Below the pieces are notes generated by a model, which was not told where the DNA came from, did not search any database, and saw only the letters and a program-made list of their open reading frames with translations. From Udeniomyces pyricola (lineage: Eukaryota > Basidiomycota > Tremellomycetes > Cystofilobasidiales > Mrakiaceae): 64,000 bases of DNA. This document shows, piece by piece, positions 23,732 through 36,681 of this stretch. The stretch is from the NCBI GenBank assembly GCA_039545295.1, contig BCIK01000009.1, positions 705,859-769,858 of the forward strand. Direction: 5' to 3'. Every line of letters starts with the position of its first letter. The stretch's first letter is position 1. The position numbers and the translations under genes are program-made.

Positions 23732-26700
23732 TCACCTTGCCCTTTCTTCGGCCTCCTTCAACACCTCCTTGAGTCTTCCAACGGCCTCGCCTTGACTGAC
23801 GTCGACATCTTTCCTCTGCTCTCGAGCCGCCTTATCCAGGCCAATCCGCGTCTCCCTTCCTGCCGGGCCTCCACTCGACAATTTCGAAGGGCTGATGATC
23901 TCCCCGCGACCAGCCCACTCCAGTCCACCTTGTCCGCCTCCGACAAAGATGGAGAATCGGTCATTGATACCCGAGAGGCGACGGTGAGACGTCCGTTTGA
24001 GAGCAGGCGTTGGGATGTCTTCGCTCCCGGTCGACGAATCAAAGGTAGGCGGCGAAGAGAGTCGAAGAGTAGCGAGGCCAGAAGCAGAAGACGCGGAGAT
24101 AGGAAGATAGTCATCGTCACCAAGTTCAGCAGGCGATGAATATGGCTGCATTTGCTGATGTTGCCGGATCGTTGAGCGGGACGCAGGGAAAAGCACCGAG
24201 GATGGTGAAGTCCGAAGCGCAAGGTCAGCCGTGGGTGAAGACGGTAGCGTTGGAGAGATGAACAGCGGGCGAGAGCGAATCGTCGAGTCAGTGCGTGGTG
24301 GGAATGTGCTCTTGGTGGAAGTAGTGTCACGTTCGCCCGATGAGGTAGATGTCAACGGAGAAATGGCAGGATTGGCAATGGGCGGCGGGAGAGGAAGATG
24401 GGCGTCGATGGGCGTCTGGGGGGACCCGGGCGTCGAAAGCGATTCCTCATCATGGCTGTGATGATCAGAGCTTCTCGTCAGACTGGGCGGCCTGTCAAAC
24501 GGATCAAGACGTTTCGGTCGCAGCGTGGACGTATCGGTTGTCTCCATCGCCGTTGGGCTTGTCGTGTGCGACTCGCTAACGCCGACAGTTGTAGTAGCAA
24601 CGATGCGAGAAGAGGTCGGGGTCGTATGAGGCGTCTCGGTTGGGGGATGAGCGTAGGCCGGTCGAAAGACAGATTCATAGCAGGCGTCACATGCTCGGAC
24701 TGGTTGAGTAGATGAAGCAGGATTTGAGGAGTCGTTGACCTTGAAGGACTGGAGGAAAAGAAGAAAGCAATCCATACAAGGGCAGTCAGCCGTCTTGTTC
24801 AGACGCTCATGATTGTCTCACTGAACGAAAACTGATTGATGTCATTATTGTCACTCACCTTGGTCGAGCACCAATGGCAGCAGACGAGCCCACAGAGCCG
24901 ACAATGATGGCGTCGTCGGAACCAAGTGAAACGCTCATGACACCGCATACACCGCTCCGTACGATGGTCGGGGACCCAGACAGCGGCGATGAACGTCTCA
25001 ACCGTTCCTGGCGATACTAATGTGCTTCCCGGCTGGACAAGGTCGATGCTGTCGACGGATTCCATCGACTCGTCCGCGAGTCCACCCCCCTGTCCCGCCA
25101 CTTCTCCACAGCCTGACTTGCAAAAGCGATCGTCACCATCCCTTTCTGTCAAAGCAAGGGCACCAACGTCTCCCGTCGGGCTCGCACTCGACATGGAGAG
25201 AGCCGTTTTTCTTGGGCTAGCGTAGGCGCGGGTAGGTGAATTCGGTGATCCAGCCGCCGTTGAACCCATAAGGGATGCTTGCTGATGCTGACTGGAGAGC
25301 TTCTTCTTTGGCGAAGCGGATGATGAAGTGAGATGGAAAGACGTATAAGATGATGGAAAGGGAATGGCTTGCAGCGAGCGACGACGGTGGCGACGCATAG
25401 TATGTTCAATCTTAGTGTCGAGCGTTCGAAGCGAGGCAAGGAGGTCCATGCGGGCTTCGCGAATGGCTTCGACCCAGTTCTCCTTTTCCTCTTGTGAAGC
25501 TGTAGACAGAAAAGGGCAGTCAACGGAAGACACAGTGGCTCGGTTAGCAGGAAGTTGAACGCATACAGAGACAAGGGCCAGAGCGATGACGAAGACGTAC
25601 ATGCAAATACGGCAAAACTCTTCTCAGGACTCAACAACTCGAATGAGTACTTCATTTCGCCCGCATCGGCGACTTCAACGACGGTCAGCTCTTCGAGGTC
25701 AATCTTACGACGAAAGACGTATTTGCCCTTCTCCCCTGCCGCGCTGAGACCTGTGGTATCGAGGGGACTACTGCTGGACATGCCGGTAGAGCTGCCGTTA
25801 GGACCGAACCCACCGCCGCCACCAGCACCACGCCCACTCAACCCATCATCCTTGCGATCAATGCTCTTGGTTCGTTGCCTCTGCCTGACAAATTGACCGC
25901 CTCCACCAGCTCCCGTCCCCATACCACCGCCGGTAGCGCTTCTGGAGAGGCCGAACCCAGACGCGGAGCTCGGGAACCCTCCGCCACTCCCGGTACCGGA
26001 TCCGACTGTCGATGGGGAGGAGATGAGCAGCGAGGATCCCATCGCCCAGAGGTTCGCGGCAACAGAGGAGGAGTTGACGAGCGAGTTAGAGGACGTATTC
26101 GTTGTGCCGTAGACCAAGCAATCAGTAAAAAGCCAGAACGTTCGAGCCTCGTTGGACTTGCGACAGGATTTGAGGAGGTCGCCTGGGATAGAGATTGATG
26201 GGCATTAATGGCAATAATAATGCACGAGGTCAGGGTTGATGCAACGGTTTGGTGACGAAAGCGGAGTGATAGCCGACTGACCCTGACGTAACAGTCTTCT
26301 TCCTGGCGCGACGAACGAGAATCCCGACGGAACGTTCGTGAAAGATCGATGAAGTGAGACGAGCTTCTGGGTCGCAGCAATGTCATGGAGTCGTTCATTG
26401 AGCGTCTCGGTAACTACGATATCACATGAGGGTCGAGGAAGGGAGATGCATGTCAGCTGAGGAGAAGACACATCGTGGGCCGAGTCGTTACTTCGACGGA
26501 GAACGTACTACGATCGACCGTGTCAAGAACCCGGGAAAGATCTCGGCGCTCAGGATCTTCTGCTGGGGTACACGAAATAAGATCCTGCCAATCCCAAGGA
26601 TAATAGCCGACAAGACGTGTCAGTTCCGTGTCGTTTCAAGAACAATTTCTCCATGCATGACTGCCCGACACAACCAGCAGTTGGTTCCGAGACCTGACTG

Positions 26701-29065
26701 TGAGACTAACCTTGACAAGTAGAAGATATCTCGGAACCCTCTGAACAACAGCGAGCATCCAGTCTCCCAACCGGAGCCGCTTACAGCCCTCCTCTTTTTC
26801 TCGATCAGCGAGCCACTTGCCAAATATCCGATGTTCCTTCCTCAAACGGGCAAGACTGGCCGAGCTCGTGCTAAAGTTACTGACGTATGGATGATAAAGG
26901 CTAAGGAAGGGAGCGTGTGCGAGCAGAACCGACGCAAGCGTCGGGGGTGGCAGAGTTGGTGACGGAGTGGGTATATTAGGAGGGGGGAGCGTCGAAGGAA
27001 CGAGGATCGGGGTCGAAGGCAGTGAAGGCGGAAGGGAAAGCGGTCGGATGCGAAGGGGTGAAGGAGGTAACTTGATAGAGGACGAAGGAGATGGAAGCTC
27101 TGGAATTGATGTGATGAGATGTTGCTGCTGGAGTTGCGAGAGGGTCGTTTCATCCCCCGTGGTGGTCACGCTGCGAACCGGGTGCGGGCTTGTCTCCCGC
27201 TTAGTTCTGGACGACAACGAGTCTGGCTGAAGATTTGTCGCCAATGTAGCTGGAGGCTTCAGGTGAGCAGCGACGACCGAAGAAGACGCAATCGCCGACA
27301 GCAGCTCGGTCGAGAACGCTCGGATCTCGACGACGTTGAGAAAGATTTCCCGAATGGTTTTGTCTGGTAGGATGGGGTACGCCGAACGAGCCGAAGCAGT
27401 CAGGGGTTTCATAAAGTGCTGTGATACATCAGATGTAGCGTTCAGGTTAGTTTACGTGTCAACGGAGGCTAGTCAAGACACATCTGCCAGTCTTTTGGCT
27501 GCGAACGTACCTCAATGATCACATCAAGCCCTTCGAGGTACACGCGCTCACTCTCGTAAATTTCCATGGCAACCTTTCTTCTCTTCTCCACCTTTCTCGC
27601 TGCTTCTCTACTCTCGCCCGCGCTTCCCGCCCCAGCGACCTCTGCGCGGAAGCTGACGACGCCAGCACTTCCTCCCCCGTTGGGCGTGCTCGTCCGTCTC
27701 TCGCGATCTCGGGTCATCGGGGGCAAGGCACCCGGCAGACCAGAGGAAGTTCTCGCTCGGACGAGCGACTTGGCCCGAATGAGGTGAGATGACGGAGGTG
27801 CTTGTCCTATGGGCGATTGGGATCGAGGCTGGTGATGGTAAGGCTGACGAGGGGATGATTGATGGGCGTGCGCTGCCGTGCCAGTCGCCGAGTTGATCGA
27901 AGGCGGCAGGTTGGGATCAGGCGAAGAGGTCGAGGAGGAGGAAGACATTGAGGACGAAGCGACCAACATTGAAGGCAAAGGAGCAGTCGGCGTTGAGAAC
28001 GTTCGAGAGAGGCGATGAAAGGAGAGTCCCGAGGTTGGGCGAGACCCGCTCGCCCGGGAGCTTGGCCGGGAAGATGAAGGAGAGATGGCAGTCGAAGGAG
28101 GGCGCGAGGTAGAAGGCGACGCGGTTGAGTGAGCCCCAGTCGATGAGGAGCTTGGAGAATCGCAGCGGGGGAACGGGAATGCCGTCTGGGCGGTTCGCAT
28201 GGGCGACGGATCGCCGCCTTCGCGACTGGAAGCCGACGAAAGCGCGCTCTCAATGGTTTCCTTGGGGGTCGGAGCTTGAATAGTGATGCGATTCACAGCG
28301 TTTTGGGGGTACTTTGAGAGAGCTGGCGTAGATGGAGAGGCTGAGCCGAGTAAAGGCGATTTGGGAGGTTCGATGCCTTCAGGCGTGGAGGTGCTCGAGA
28401 GGTAGGATGCGATCGAGACGCGGTTTGGGTTGAGGTTAGATGGAAACGATGTACGACGAATCGTTTGGTGGGGATGGTGGTGAGCTGAAAGGGGACGCAA
28501 ACCAGTGCAAGACGAGTCAAGGCAAAACATAGGAGACAGGAGAACAACGTCAATTAGATTCTTCCAGCGTGGCTCCGCACCCAGCTATCGCATCGCCCTA
28601 TAGTCCTCATTCCGTGAACCCCCGGCTCCTCTAAAATTACATCCAGCATCGATTGGCGAGTACACTGCCGTAACTTCCGGTAGTTCCTTCCCTTCTTGTC
28701 CCTTTAGGGGCAAAGCATAAGGGTTTCTTCTTTGTTACTGCAATTAACCCGAATCTACCCTAGGTTTGACCAACCCACGCTCCCTCCCCTGCCGTCCCAT
28801 CAATTCCATCAACAGTTCCGTCAGCCAGAGCAAAAAAAGAAAATAATTTCCGTCAAGACTCACCAACACGTCTAATGCCACTTCCGATGGTCGTCGTGAT
28901 GGGCACGCTTGAACCTGACCCGGCTTCGCCAGCTGCTGCGGCTACAACCGTGACTGGACGAGCAACGTCGTCCCAAGGGCTGCTTTCGTCATTCGCACTG
29001 ACCATACTGGACCGTGCGCTGTCGGAGCCTGTAAAGAACTTGGGTGTTGGGAACCGTGGGGTCAT
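23732..29065 (-). CDS. RhoGEF-PH-FYVE protein, Don1/FGD-like guanine nucleotide exchange factor
   Basis: Predicted GEF for a Cdc42-type GTPase recruited to PI3P-bearing endosomes. Eight exons: 29065-28864, 28484-27511, 27418-26711, 26584-26512, 26413-26282, 26182-25601, 25499-24859 and 24748-23732, giving 1442 residues. After a Ser/Pro-rich N-terminus, the DH domain begins at RRKVAMEIYESERVYLEGLD and includes RLRLGDWMLAVVQRVPRYLLLVKDL (helix 8 signature). The PH domain runs from FWLFTDCLVYG through KYVFRRKIDLEELTVVEV to QEEKENWVEAIREA. The FYVE finger has WVPDH, CMRCHERF, RRRHHCRLCG and PVRACDAC, so the WxxD, RRHHCR and (variant) RxC motifs are present with paired Cys. The tail is Ser/Thr/Pro-rich. 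The order DH-PH-FYVE matches Don1 of Ustilago, which controls cell separation. Long Ser/Gly-rich inserts interrupt the PH domain. Confidence 0.88.
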
Positions 29066-30275
29066 GATGCTGTAAGAGAGAGAGAGAGGAGATTCGAAGA
29101 TGTGATGTACGGGAAGAGAAGAAGAGACTGGTCGACTGAAGAAAGTTGACGCGTGCCGTGCGGGGCGGCGATCCGAAAGAACGTCTGAGTCGGGTAGCCT
29201 TGGATGAGAACGCGAGAGACGACAGTCCTACGACCCGAGTGGAAACGGTGATGGTTCTGGTATGAGAGAGGGGAATGCCCGGTACGACCAAAAGAGAAGA
29301 GGAGTAACAACGGGGCCTCTTAGGTGCACGATCCCCCCTCTCTAATACCTTCGGACTCGATCGTGATGTCAACAACCCCCTCTTCTTGCCGAAACCGGAC
29401 TAGCATCTCTGTTGGGCTTCGAAATGGTAAACTGAGGAAGGGCAACGTGAGGTTTCGTCCAGATAAGTGCGCGATTCGAAGCGAGAACACGTAGCGCGAG
29501 ATAACTTCAATCCAGACATGATGTAGCCGTTAAGATCCGCGAGCTAGTGCTGTAATTAGGAAGAGCGAGCGCCCGCGAGCTTGACCGAGCGTACGTCTCA
29601 TATATCATGGATTCATCCAGAAGCCTCCACTCATACTCTCATCAGTGATTTGACAACACTACGCACGTTATCTTTCGCTTGTTGTGATCGTCTTTTCAAA
29701 GTCAAACGACGGATAAACAGTTCGACGAGAGAGGAGCGAAACATGTTGGTGTGTATACGAGGCATCAAGAACAGAGAAACAAAGAAAGAAAAGATGGGAA
29801 AGATCAAACCAAAAGAGAGGGAGAAAAAAAGAAGGAGAAAAAAAAGACGAAGCGCGAAAATAGTAGTGGCTACCATGGGAGAGGGGGGAAAGGAAGGAAC
29901 ACGAGACCAATCGACGATACTAGCACAAACGGAGGAAAATCGAGGAGGGGACGAACGGAGGAACAAGGAGAGGAAGAGAAGGGATCAAAGTATGAGGGTG
30001 AACGGGTTGAGAGGCAAGATGAAGGGGAATGGGTTGAAAACAGATAAAAGAAAGCAAAGTCGTTGAACGAAGAGGCGATTGTGAAGGGAGGGAAGAGCGA
30101 TCGAATACACCAAAGCACAAAGAAAGAGAAAGGATGCGTCTACTACAAAGAAGGACGTCAGGAGAGAGCAGGAGGTTCCAAAGAGGGAGAGAGGAGTGGT
30201 GGGAAGAGTACCAAGAGAAGAGGTGAATACGAGTGGAGATGGAGGAGAGGGTACATAGAAGAACTTGATGGAAGC
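29066..30275. other. Spacer between the RhoGEF start and the Lon stop
   Basis: About 1.2 kb. The left 500 bases would contain the RhoGEF promoter. From about 29740 to 30260 the + strand is almost all purine, so the Lon 3' flank is pyrimidine-rich in sense. A 161-codon frame at 29581-30066 is Lys/Arg/Glu/Gly low complexity from that tract and is not called. Confidence 0.6.
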
Positions 30276-33200
30276 TTAGACGTTGACAGGAGCATCGACC
30301 GCCGCTCTCGAAGCGCCTCCGATGCCAAAGTAGTCTTCCTCGAGTCTGAAGAGACGGAAACGATGTAACGCGTCAGTTGTCCCGCCAAGAAACAGGCCTG
30401 AACTCTACAAGAGATAAGGTAAAAGAGAGATAACAAGAAAGATCCAAATACTCACGGGAACTTGCCCTTCCATTGCTCAGGCAGGTGCGTGTCCTTGAAA
30501 ACCTCGTACAAGACCTCCCTCGCGTTTGTCGCATAAACCAATTCGATGCCCGCCTTGACGGACGCTGGGACATCCTTCTCGACCGTGTTGCGAACCGAAG
30601 CAGGGAGGATGAGCTTCTTGATCTTGGATCGGTGAGCGGCAAGAATCTTCTCCTTGAGACCACCAACGGCGAGGACTTGGCCACCGAGGGTAAGTTCACC
30701 GGTCATGGCTGATTGAACGGTATGAGATAAAGGACAGAAAGAGGAGAAGGTCAAAGCAAGGTATCAGCGGAGTCCACTAGTTCCCTCGTGACCACAACGA
30801 ACAACGCGAGATAAATCACTCACCGATATCCGGGTTAACGGGCGTCTTTGTCAGCAAACTGACCATCGCCGTCAGGATGGCGGTACCCGCACTCGGTCCA
30901 TCTTTGCCTACACCTCCCTCAGGCATGTGAAGATGCATGTCCTTATCGGAAGACTCGCCAAGGAGGATATCGGTGTCCTGAGGGGTGATTCCGAGGGCGA
31001 AAGCATTGACCCGAATGTACGAGACGGCAATCTTGACAGATTCGGAAATGACGTCGCCGAGCTTGCCGGTCGCTTGGAATCGACCTTTACCAGGCATGAG
31101 CTTTGACAGAAGACCACACAAAAAGGAACAAATCAAGAGGAGAAAGTCAGGGTAATTCGTTCATGTCAAGCTTCCCCCCCCAACGCATGCGGCTCCACAG
31201 GCGAGTGGTCAAAAATCTCGAAAGACGTACAGTGATCTCGATGGGAAGCAAGCTTCCACCCATTCCGTTGTAACCGAGTCCGTTGCTAACTCCAGGCGGA
31301 GGCGCTCTCGAGTAGATACGATCCTTGGCAAACGAGGGCTGACCGATGTAGTCCTTCAAATTGTCGACCGTCACCCGAATCGAGACTGAGGATGGGATAG
31401 CAAGCGGCTTGACGTGGAGTGTCGTCGTCGTACCCGGCGTGGCGACGATGGGGGTCGAAGAGGTAGAGGGAGCGTCCTCGGTTGCAGAGGCGGTAGCATC
31501 AGAAGTGATGGTCGACTCGGCAGGAGTGCTTGACAATGACGACGACGAAACGGCCGGCTCAGGCACCGCGCCTTGGACAGCGGGCTCAGCAGTCGACAGC
31601 GAAGGGTCGAGCTCGACTGCCTCTGGTGTGGCAGATGACGACTGCGACGCCTCAAGATCGTCAGAGGATCGAACAACTTGAGCCGCAACCTTTCGGAAGA
31701 CCTGGTGAGTCGGTAACAAAGCGGAATGTCAGTCAACAGCTGGGATACGAACCCAACGTTAGGTTCGCCAGGTCAAGACCGTGTCACTCACCTGATCGAG
31801 TAGCTTCTTCAGACTTCGCACGCCCGTTTCCCTTGCGTAATCTTCGATCATGCACCTGATAGCTCCTTCCTCGATCGTGACATCAACCTTCTCGAGTCCG
31901 TTTCCCTTGGCAACTTGAGGAATGAGGTAGTCGCGGGCAATGGCAAGCTTCTCCTCGGTAACATAGCCAGAAACTTCCATCATCTCCATTCGGTCACGCA
32001 GCGGGGCCGAGAGCTGGGAAATGTCGTTGGCGGTGCAGATGAAGAGAACTTTGGAGAGATCGAGGGGAACGTCGAGGCTGGGAAAGGCAAAGAACACCAG
32101 AGAAAGTCCGGGTATCAGAAACGGTAGGCTATGAATAAAGAGGGAACAGGGGGGGGGGGGTGGGTCCAATGAACTCCTTCAGGGAGAGCAGACGTACTAG
32201 GCATCAGTGAACGTCGAGTTCTGCTCGGGGTCCAGCATCTCCAGCAAAGCGGCTGATGGGTCACCTCCGCCTTGACCACCAGCATTGATGTTGGAAATCT
32301 TGTCGATCTCATCAAGAAGGATGACCGGGTTCGAGGATCCAGCCTGCTTGAGAGCAGCGACGGCTTTTCCAGGAAGAGCACTGTGAAAAAGCAGTAAAGA
32401 AGAAAGAGTATCCAAGGTCAGTGACAGGCCGAGCCATGACTAAACCATCCTTGCTCCAAGAGGTGCGGAAGGTATGTGCTCACCCAACATAAGTTCTTCG
32501 GTGACCCTTGAGCTCAGCGACATCCCTCATACCACCCAAACTGAGCCGGTAAAACTTGCGGTCAAGCGCTCGGGCGATACTCTTGGCGATACTCGTCTTG
32601 CCGACTCCCGGTGGGCCATAGAGGCAGACGATTTTGCCGTCGATAGTGCCTTTGATCTTGCCGACGGCGATGAACTCCTCGAATCGCTTCTTGAGGTCCT
32701 CGAGACCGTAATGGTCCTCATTGAGAATACGCGAGGCAGCGGGAAGCGAGAAGGAGTCGACGGTGTACTTGCCCCAGGGAATAGCGGAAAGCCAATCGAG
32801 GTAATTTCGGAGAACACTGAGGGAGAGGATAGATGGGAATAGGAAGAAGCAGATTAGTACGCACATGTTGAAGTCATCTGGCAAAGAAATCAGCAACAAC
32901 ATAGCCCAGACAAACGACCACTCACCCAACCTCGGCCTCACGGCCATCCATCTGAAGGAACTTGGCCGCCTCGCTTTCAAAGACCTCCTCAACCTCCTTG
33001 GGCATATTGCTCCCCTCAAGCTGCTTGCGGAACTTTTCAAGCTGAACCTCACGATCGTCCTTCTTGCCGCTGATCTTCTTGAGGGCCTTCATCTGCTCGG
33101 CAATGATGTGCTCCTTGTTGCGCTCGCCGATGCCGCGCTCCATCTCATTCTTGACGGCCGTCATGACGGAGAACGTGTCGAGATCGGTCTTGACGCACGC

Positions 33201-34979
33201 CATGGCCGCTCGGAGTCGAGCTCGCATGTCCCACGCATCGAGGACGGCCTGACGCTCAAGGGCGGTCGGGTTCTCGGTGAGTGAGGCGACGACGTCGGCG
33301 AATTCGTCCATTGGCAGGTTGTAGTAACGACGGAGCGGCTCAGGAAGGGCCGAGGCTCGCTCAAGGATTTTGGGCACCTTGTTGACGAGGTCCGAGAACA
33401 AGAGAAGAACCGACTTGTGGAGCTCGTTCGTCTCGAGCTCGATGAGCTTGAGTTCGGCTGGGTCCGTGGCTGAGCTTGTACCGATATCGATATGGGTAAC
33501 GTCGGCGACAGTGACGGGTCGGTTCACAAGGATCTCTCCAATGGACAAAGACACTACCAACGAAGACATGAAGCAGTACAGCAGCTTATAGGCGTCAGTC
33601 ACACGAAACACTACCCGACCCGACGCAGTCGATGTCCAAGTAAAGCAGCAAATCAAGACTCACTATCAATGTCCTCCTCTTCAGTCACTTTAGCTTCAAT
33701 CGACTCCGGTTCGACGTCTTCAATCTTTTCAAAGCTGGTGACTTCTCCGTCGCCCTTGTCTTCAGCCTCAGGCATCGACTCCGCCAAGGAGGCATTCTCG
33801 CCAGCGGTCTCGCCTGCGAGCTCTTGCTGCTTTTCAGCCATCTTGGCGTCCTCAATCCGCTTAGCCTCCTCGGCTGAGATCATCGGGTGAAGAGCATCAA
33901 TCTTGACGCGGCTAATGGGGTGGATAACGAGGAGCCACGTCGTTTCGTCACGGTCCTTGGGCGAGAAGGCGTCGATGTGGCAGACGAGGCCGGTGGTAGC
34001 AACTTCAGATGGGGAGTTGATGACATCCTCAATGCCCTGGTTTCGGTGGCTGGAGAATAACAACCAACCCAAAAGATCTTGTCATCAGCGTACTATCCGC
34101 CTGATCCAGCAGAGATAAGAAGGGTAGAGAGTAAACGAGGCCGAACACATACAGAAAGACACCGACGTAAGGCTTGTCGTGCTTGATAAGGTCTCGGATA
34201 GCATTGATGACTCCAGTATCTCTGATGTTGAAGTTTCTCTTAAGGTGAGGCATGACAACGCTGTTGGTGGGTATGATGAGGAGCTGCTCGAGGCTCTGAA
34301 GGGAGACATACGTCGTCTCGGCAACCTCGGCGAGTGAGGGCTCACCCGACGAGCTTGAGACTCGAGGCGAGGGCGAGAGGGCAGCAGTGATGGTCGAAGA
34401 AGACGACTTGGAGATGCGCGAAGGGAAGGCCGACGAGTCCTTGGTCTTGGACGGTCGCTTGGAGGAGGACGAGGTCGAAGAGGCACCGGAACCGGACGAG
34501 GTCGAAGAGGGCGGCGTGGAAGTAGAGGATGAGGAGGAAGCAGAAGTTGAGGACTTTATCGAGGACGACGGGGACGAGGTGCCAGTAGTGGAAGCTTTGT
34601 GGGAACTGCTGCCCTTAGCCTTGGATGAGATCGTTGATGATGAAGTCGAAGCCGGGGTGGAGGCCGAGGAAGAAGGGGAAGGGGGCACCTTGCCGGTCCC
34701 GTCATCGACGCCAGCTGGTAGATCAAACGCGGCATCGCCATCGGGCGAGAGTTTCTTGTCGTCGCCCTCCTTGTTGCTCGGGGGATTGTCCCAAGGTTTA
34801 TCCTTGGTCAGCCTTTGAGACGAGGTGAAAGATCGATGAATGAGAGGCGATGGCGAAAGAGAAGGGACGAATGGGGTAAGAGCACGCGAGGCGGTGGTGG
34901 CGACAAAGGCATTCGATCGGGTGAGTAGGGGCGACCGCGAGGAGGTGGCGAGGACGAGGCGGGACGAGCGAGGGAGCAT
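30276..34979 (-). CDS. PIM1: Mitochondrial Lon protease (Pim1)
   Basis: ATP-dependent matrix protease that degrades misfolded proteins and binds mtDNA. About ten exons; the first is 34979-34153 and the stop is TAA at 30278-30276. The N-terminus ([19 protein letters not shown], rich in Arg/Ser, no acids) is a mitochondrial presequence. It is followed by a long Ser/Thr linker and the Lon N-domain ([20 protein letters not shown]). The AAA+ module shows [16 protein letters not shown], Walker [31 protein letters not shown], Walker [11 protein letters not shown] and [11 protein letters not shown]. The protease domain has the catalytic Ser in [10 protein letters not shown] and Lys in [16 protein letters not shown]. 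It ends near EEDYFG with a short unconserved tail (AAVDAPVNV). A Ser/Ala-rich insert of over 100 residues (about 31420-31690) splits the AAA+ and protease parts, as in fungal Pim1. One intron holds a run of about 13 G (32148-32160). Confidence 0.95.
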
Positions 34980-35675
34980 CGAGGGAAGAGACTTGATAGT
35001 TGAGTGGGGATAGATCGAATGGGCGAGGGCGGAAGAGCAAGAAGGGACGATGTGGTTTAAAAAGACAGAGAGGGGAAGCGAAGCAAAGCGTGGGTGGGGT
35101 GGAAGGGACGATGCTGGTAATTGGTGGATGTGGAAGACGGCCTTTCCTTAGCCCGGTCAAACGTCAAACGCAGATCGAGCGCACGACGATCGATCACTTT
35201 GGATCACACCTTGACATGGGTTGCGCGCTGACTGATCATCATCGTCAACGGCCAACGTATCAGCAGTGGCTGTCAGGCTGCTGCTGTTTGTAAGCTTGTA
35301 CTAAGCTAAGCGGCTTCGACTTGTTATAAGCCGCAGATTGCTCGTTTTCTCGTCTCGATCAGCCCTATATACGAACAACAACGACATCATCATCAGTCAT
35401 CGCCCGAGTTGACTATGTATCTAGGATGTATGTACAATATCTCATCTACAATGTTGGGCAATATATATATATATATATTTATACAAATGCTGCGTATGGT
35501 TCCATCAGCACACGCAAGCGCTTACACCAGTATAATCGGTCTTTTCTAGCTGCTGTCAGCGCGCGCCGCCGCGCAAGCGCATCTGCATTTAAGCTGCAAC
35601 ATGCATGCAAATGTATGCCTACTATAGATTTGACCAAACATTAATATGTTTCACCATCGGCATATGTCACCTCAG
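34980..35675. other. Lon upstream region and spacer
   Basis: About 700 bases upstream of Lon and downstream of the small mitochondrial gene, both on the - strand. There is a TA dinucleotide run at 35461-35479 and a GC-rich palindromic patch near 35560-35580. No gene is seen. A Lon heat-shock element could not be assigned by eye. Confidence 0.5.
35461..35479. repeat. (TA)n tract upstream of LON
   Basis: Nine or so TA units in the spacer between the small mitochondrial gene and LON. Confidence 0.75.
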
Positions 35676-36681
35676 TCACCTCGACCAACTCCACCACGAA
35701 CTCAACCCACTCCCAGAGTCTGCTTCTGCCGCCTCTCCATCGACAGGATCTGTCGACGCCCCTGCGCCTATCAGCGCCACCGCCGGGGGGGCTGCCGCTG
35801 CTGCTTCCGCCGCCGCCTTCGCCTCTCTCACCATTCTCCTCCTGTGCCTCTCTAGCCACTTATCCCGCTCCCTCACATCCCGCTCATACTGCTTCTGCTC
35901 AATCGCTCGGAGTTTGGCCCTCGTCTCGAGGATGTGAACCTGTTGCTGCTCTATCTCCTCCGTCATGGCTCGGGCATACGCGGCTTCCCTGGCTGCGATC
36001 TTGACGGGATCATTGAAGTACCACACGGAGAGTATCGTCGTCACCCTATCAGACCCACATCATCAACAGAGCAAGTTCAGTAAGAGGCTTAACCGTCCAA
36101 TGCGGTGACAGGCGGATGAGTTCATAATGAAAAGACGAACGTGGTTAAGAAGAAGAACATCTGGTAAGTCGGTTGTTGGTACCATGGTGCCCAGCGCTTC
36201 TCTGGTGGGTAAAGCAGGGGCGGATCCGGCACTTTAGGCATATATCCTACATATCGGGTGGGAGCTGGCTGAGAACTGCTTGGTGACAATGGCTGAACGA
36301 GGTGTAAGTCGATGGACGTGGAGGATGAGGAGGAGATGGTTTCGTCGGCATGAGCCGAGGGAGATGGAGGATGCTCGAGAATGGGTTCTGCTTCTGCCAG
36401 GATAGTTGTGTACGCTGGTGAGGGTTGTTGCGGCTGTTGCTGCTGCTGTCGTTGCTGTTGTGGCGATCCAGAGGTTTTAGGCTGAACCGTCGCATGAGAC
36501 GATGGAGTAGAGGAAGATGTGGGCGGGGACGCATATGGTCGACGCGTCGCGAGGACCTTGATGATGAGATGGGCAAATGTCAGTTTTTCATCATCTTGAG
36601 AGGTCAGGCTCCAGAGAGAAAGTGACATACAGCGAAGGGTGCCGAGATGGGTCTGAGGCAAGGTCGATTGACGCGTATCAT
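35676..36681 (-). CDS. Small predicted mitochondrial membrane protein of unknown function
   Basis: Not recognised as a named family. Three exons in phase: 36681-36631, 36556-36141 and 36045-35676, giving 278 residues. Exon 1 plus the start of exon 2 (MIRVNRPCLRPISAPFA, then VLATRRPYAS) is a clear Arg-rich, acid-free presequence with a likely R-x-Y cleavage region. The mature part has a Ser/Pro/Gln-rich stretch (about residues 30-90). It is followed by a motif-like block (YMPKVPDPPLLYPPEKRWAP), one membrane span made by joining exons 2 and 3 (MFFFLTTVTTILSVWYF), and a charged coiled-coil-like helix (AREAAYARAMTEEIEQQQVHILETRAKLRAIEQKQ) continuing into an Arg-rich and Ala-rich tail. The exon 2 donor is GTTCGT. 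The layout would suit an inner-membrane assembly factor with a soluble coiled coil, but that is inference. Confidence 0.7.

Noticed and set aside
29581..30066. 161-codon Lys/Arg/Glu-rich open frame
   Set aside because: It is low-complexity translation of the purine tract downstream of LON, with no domain and no leader or intron signals.
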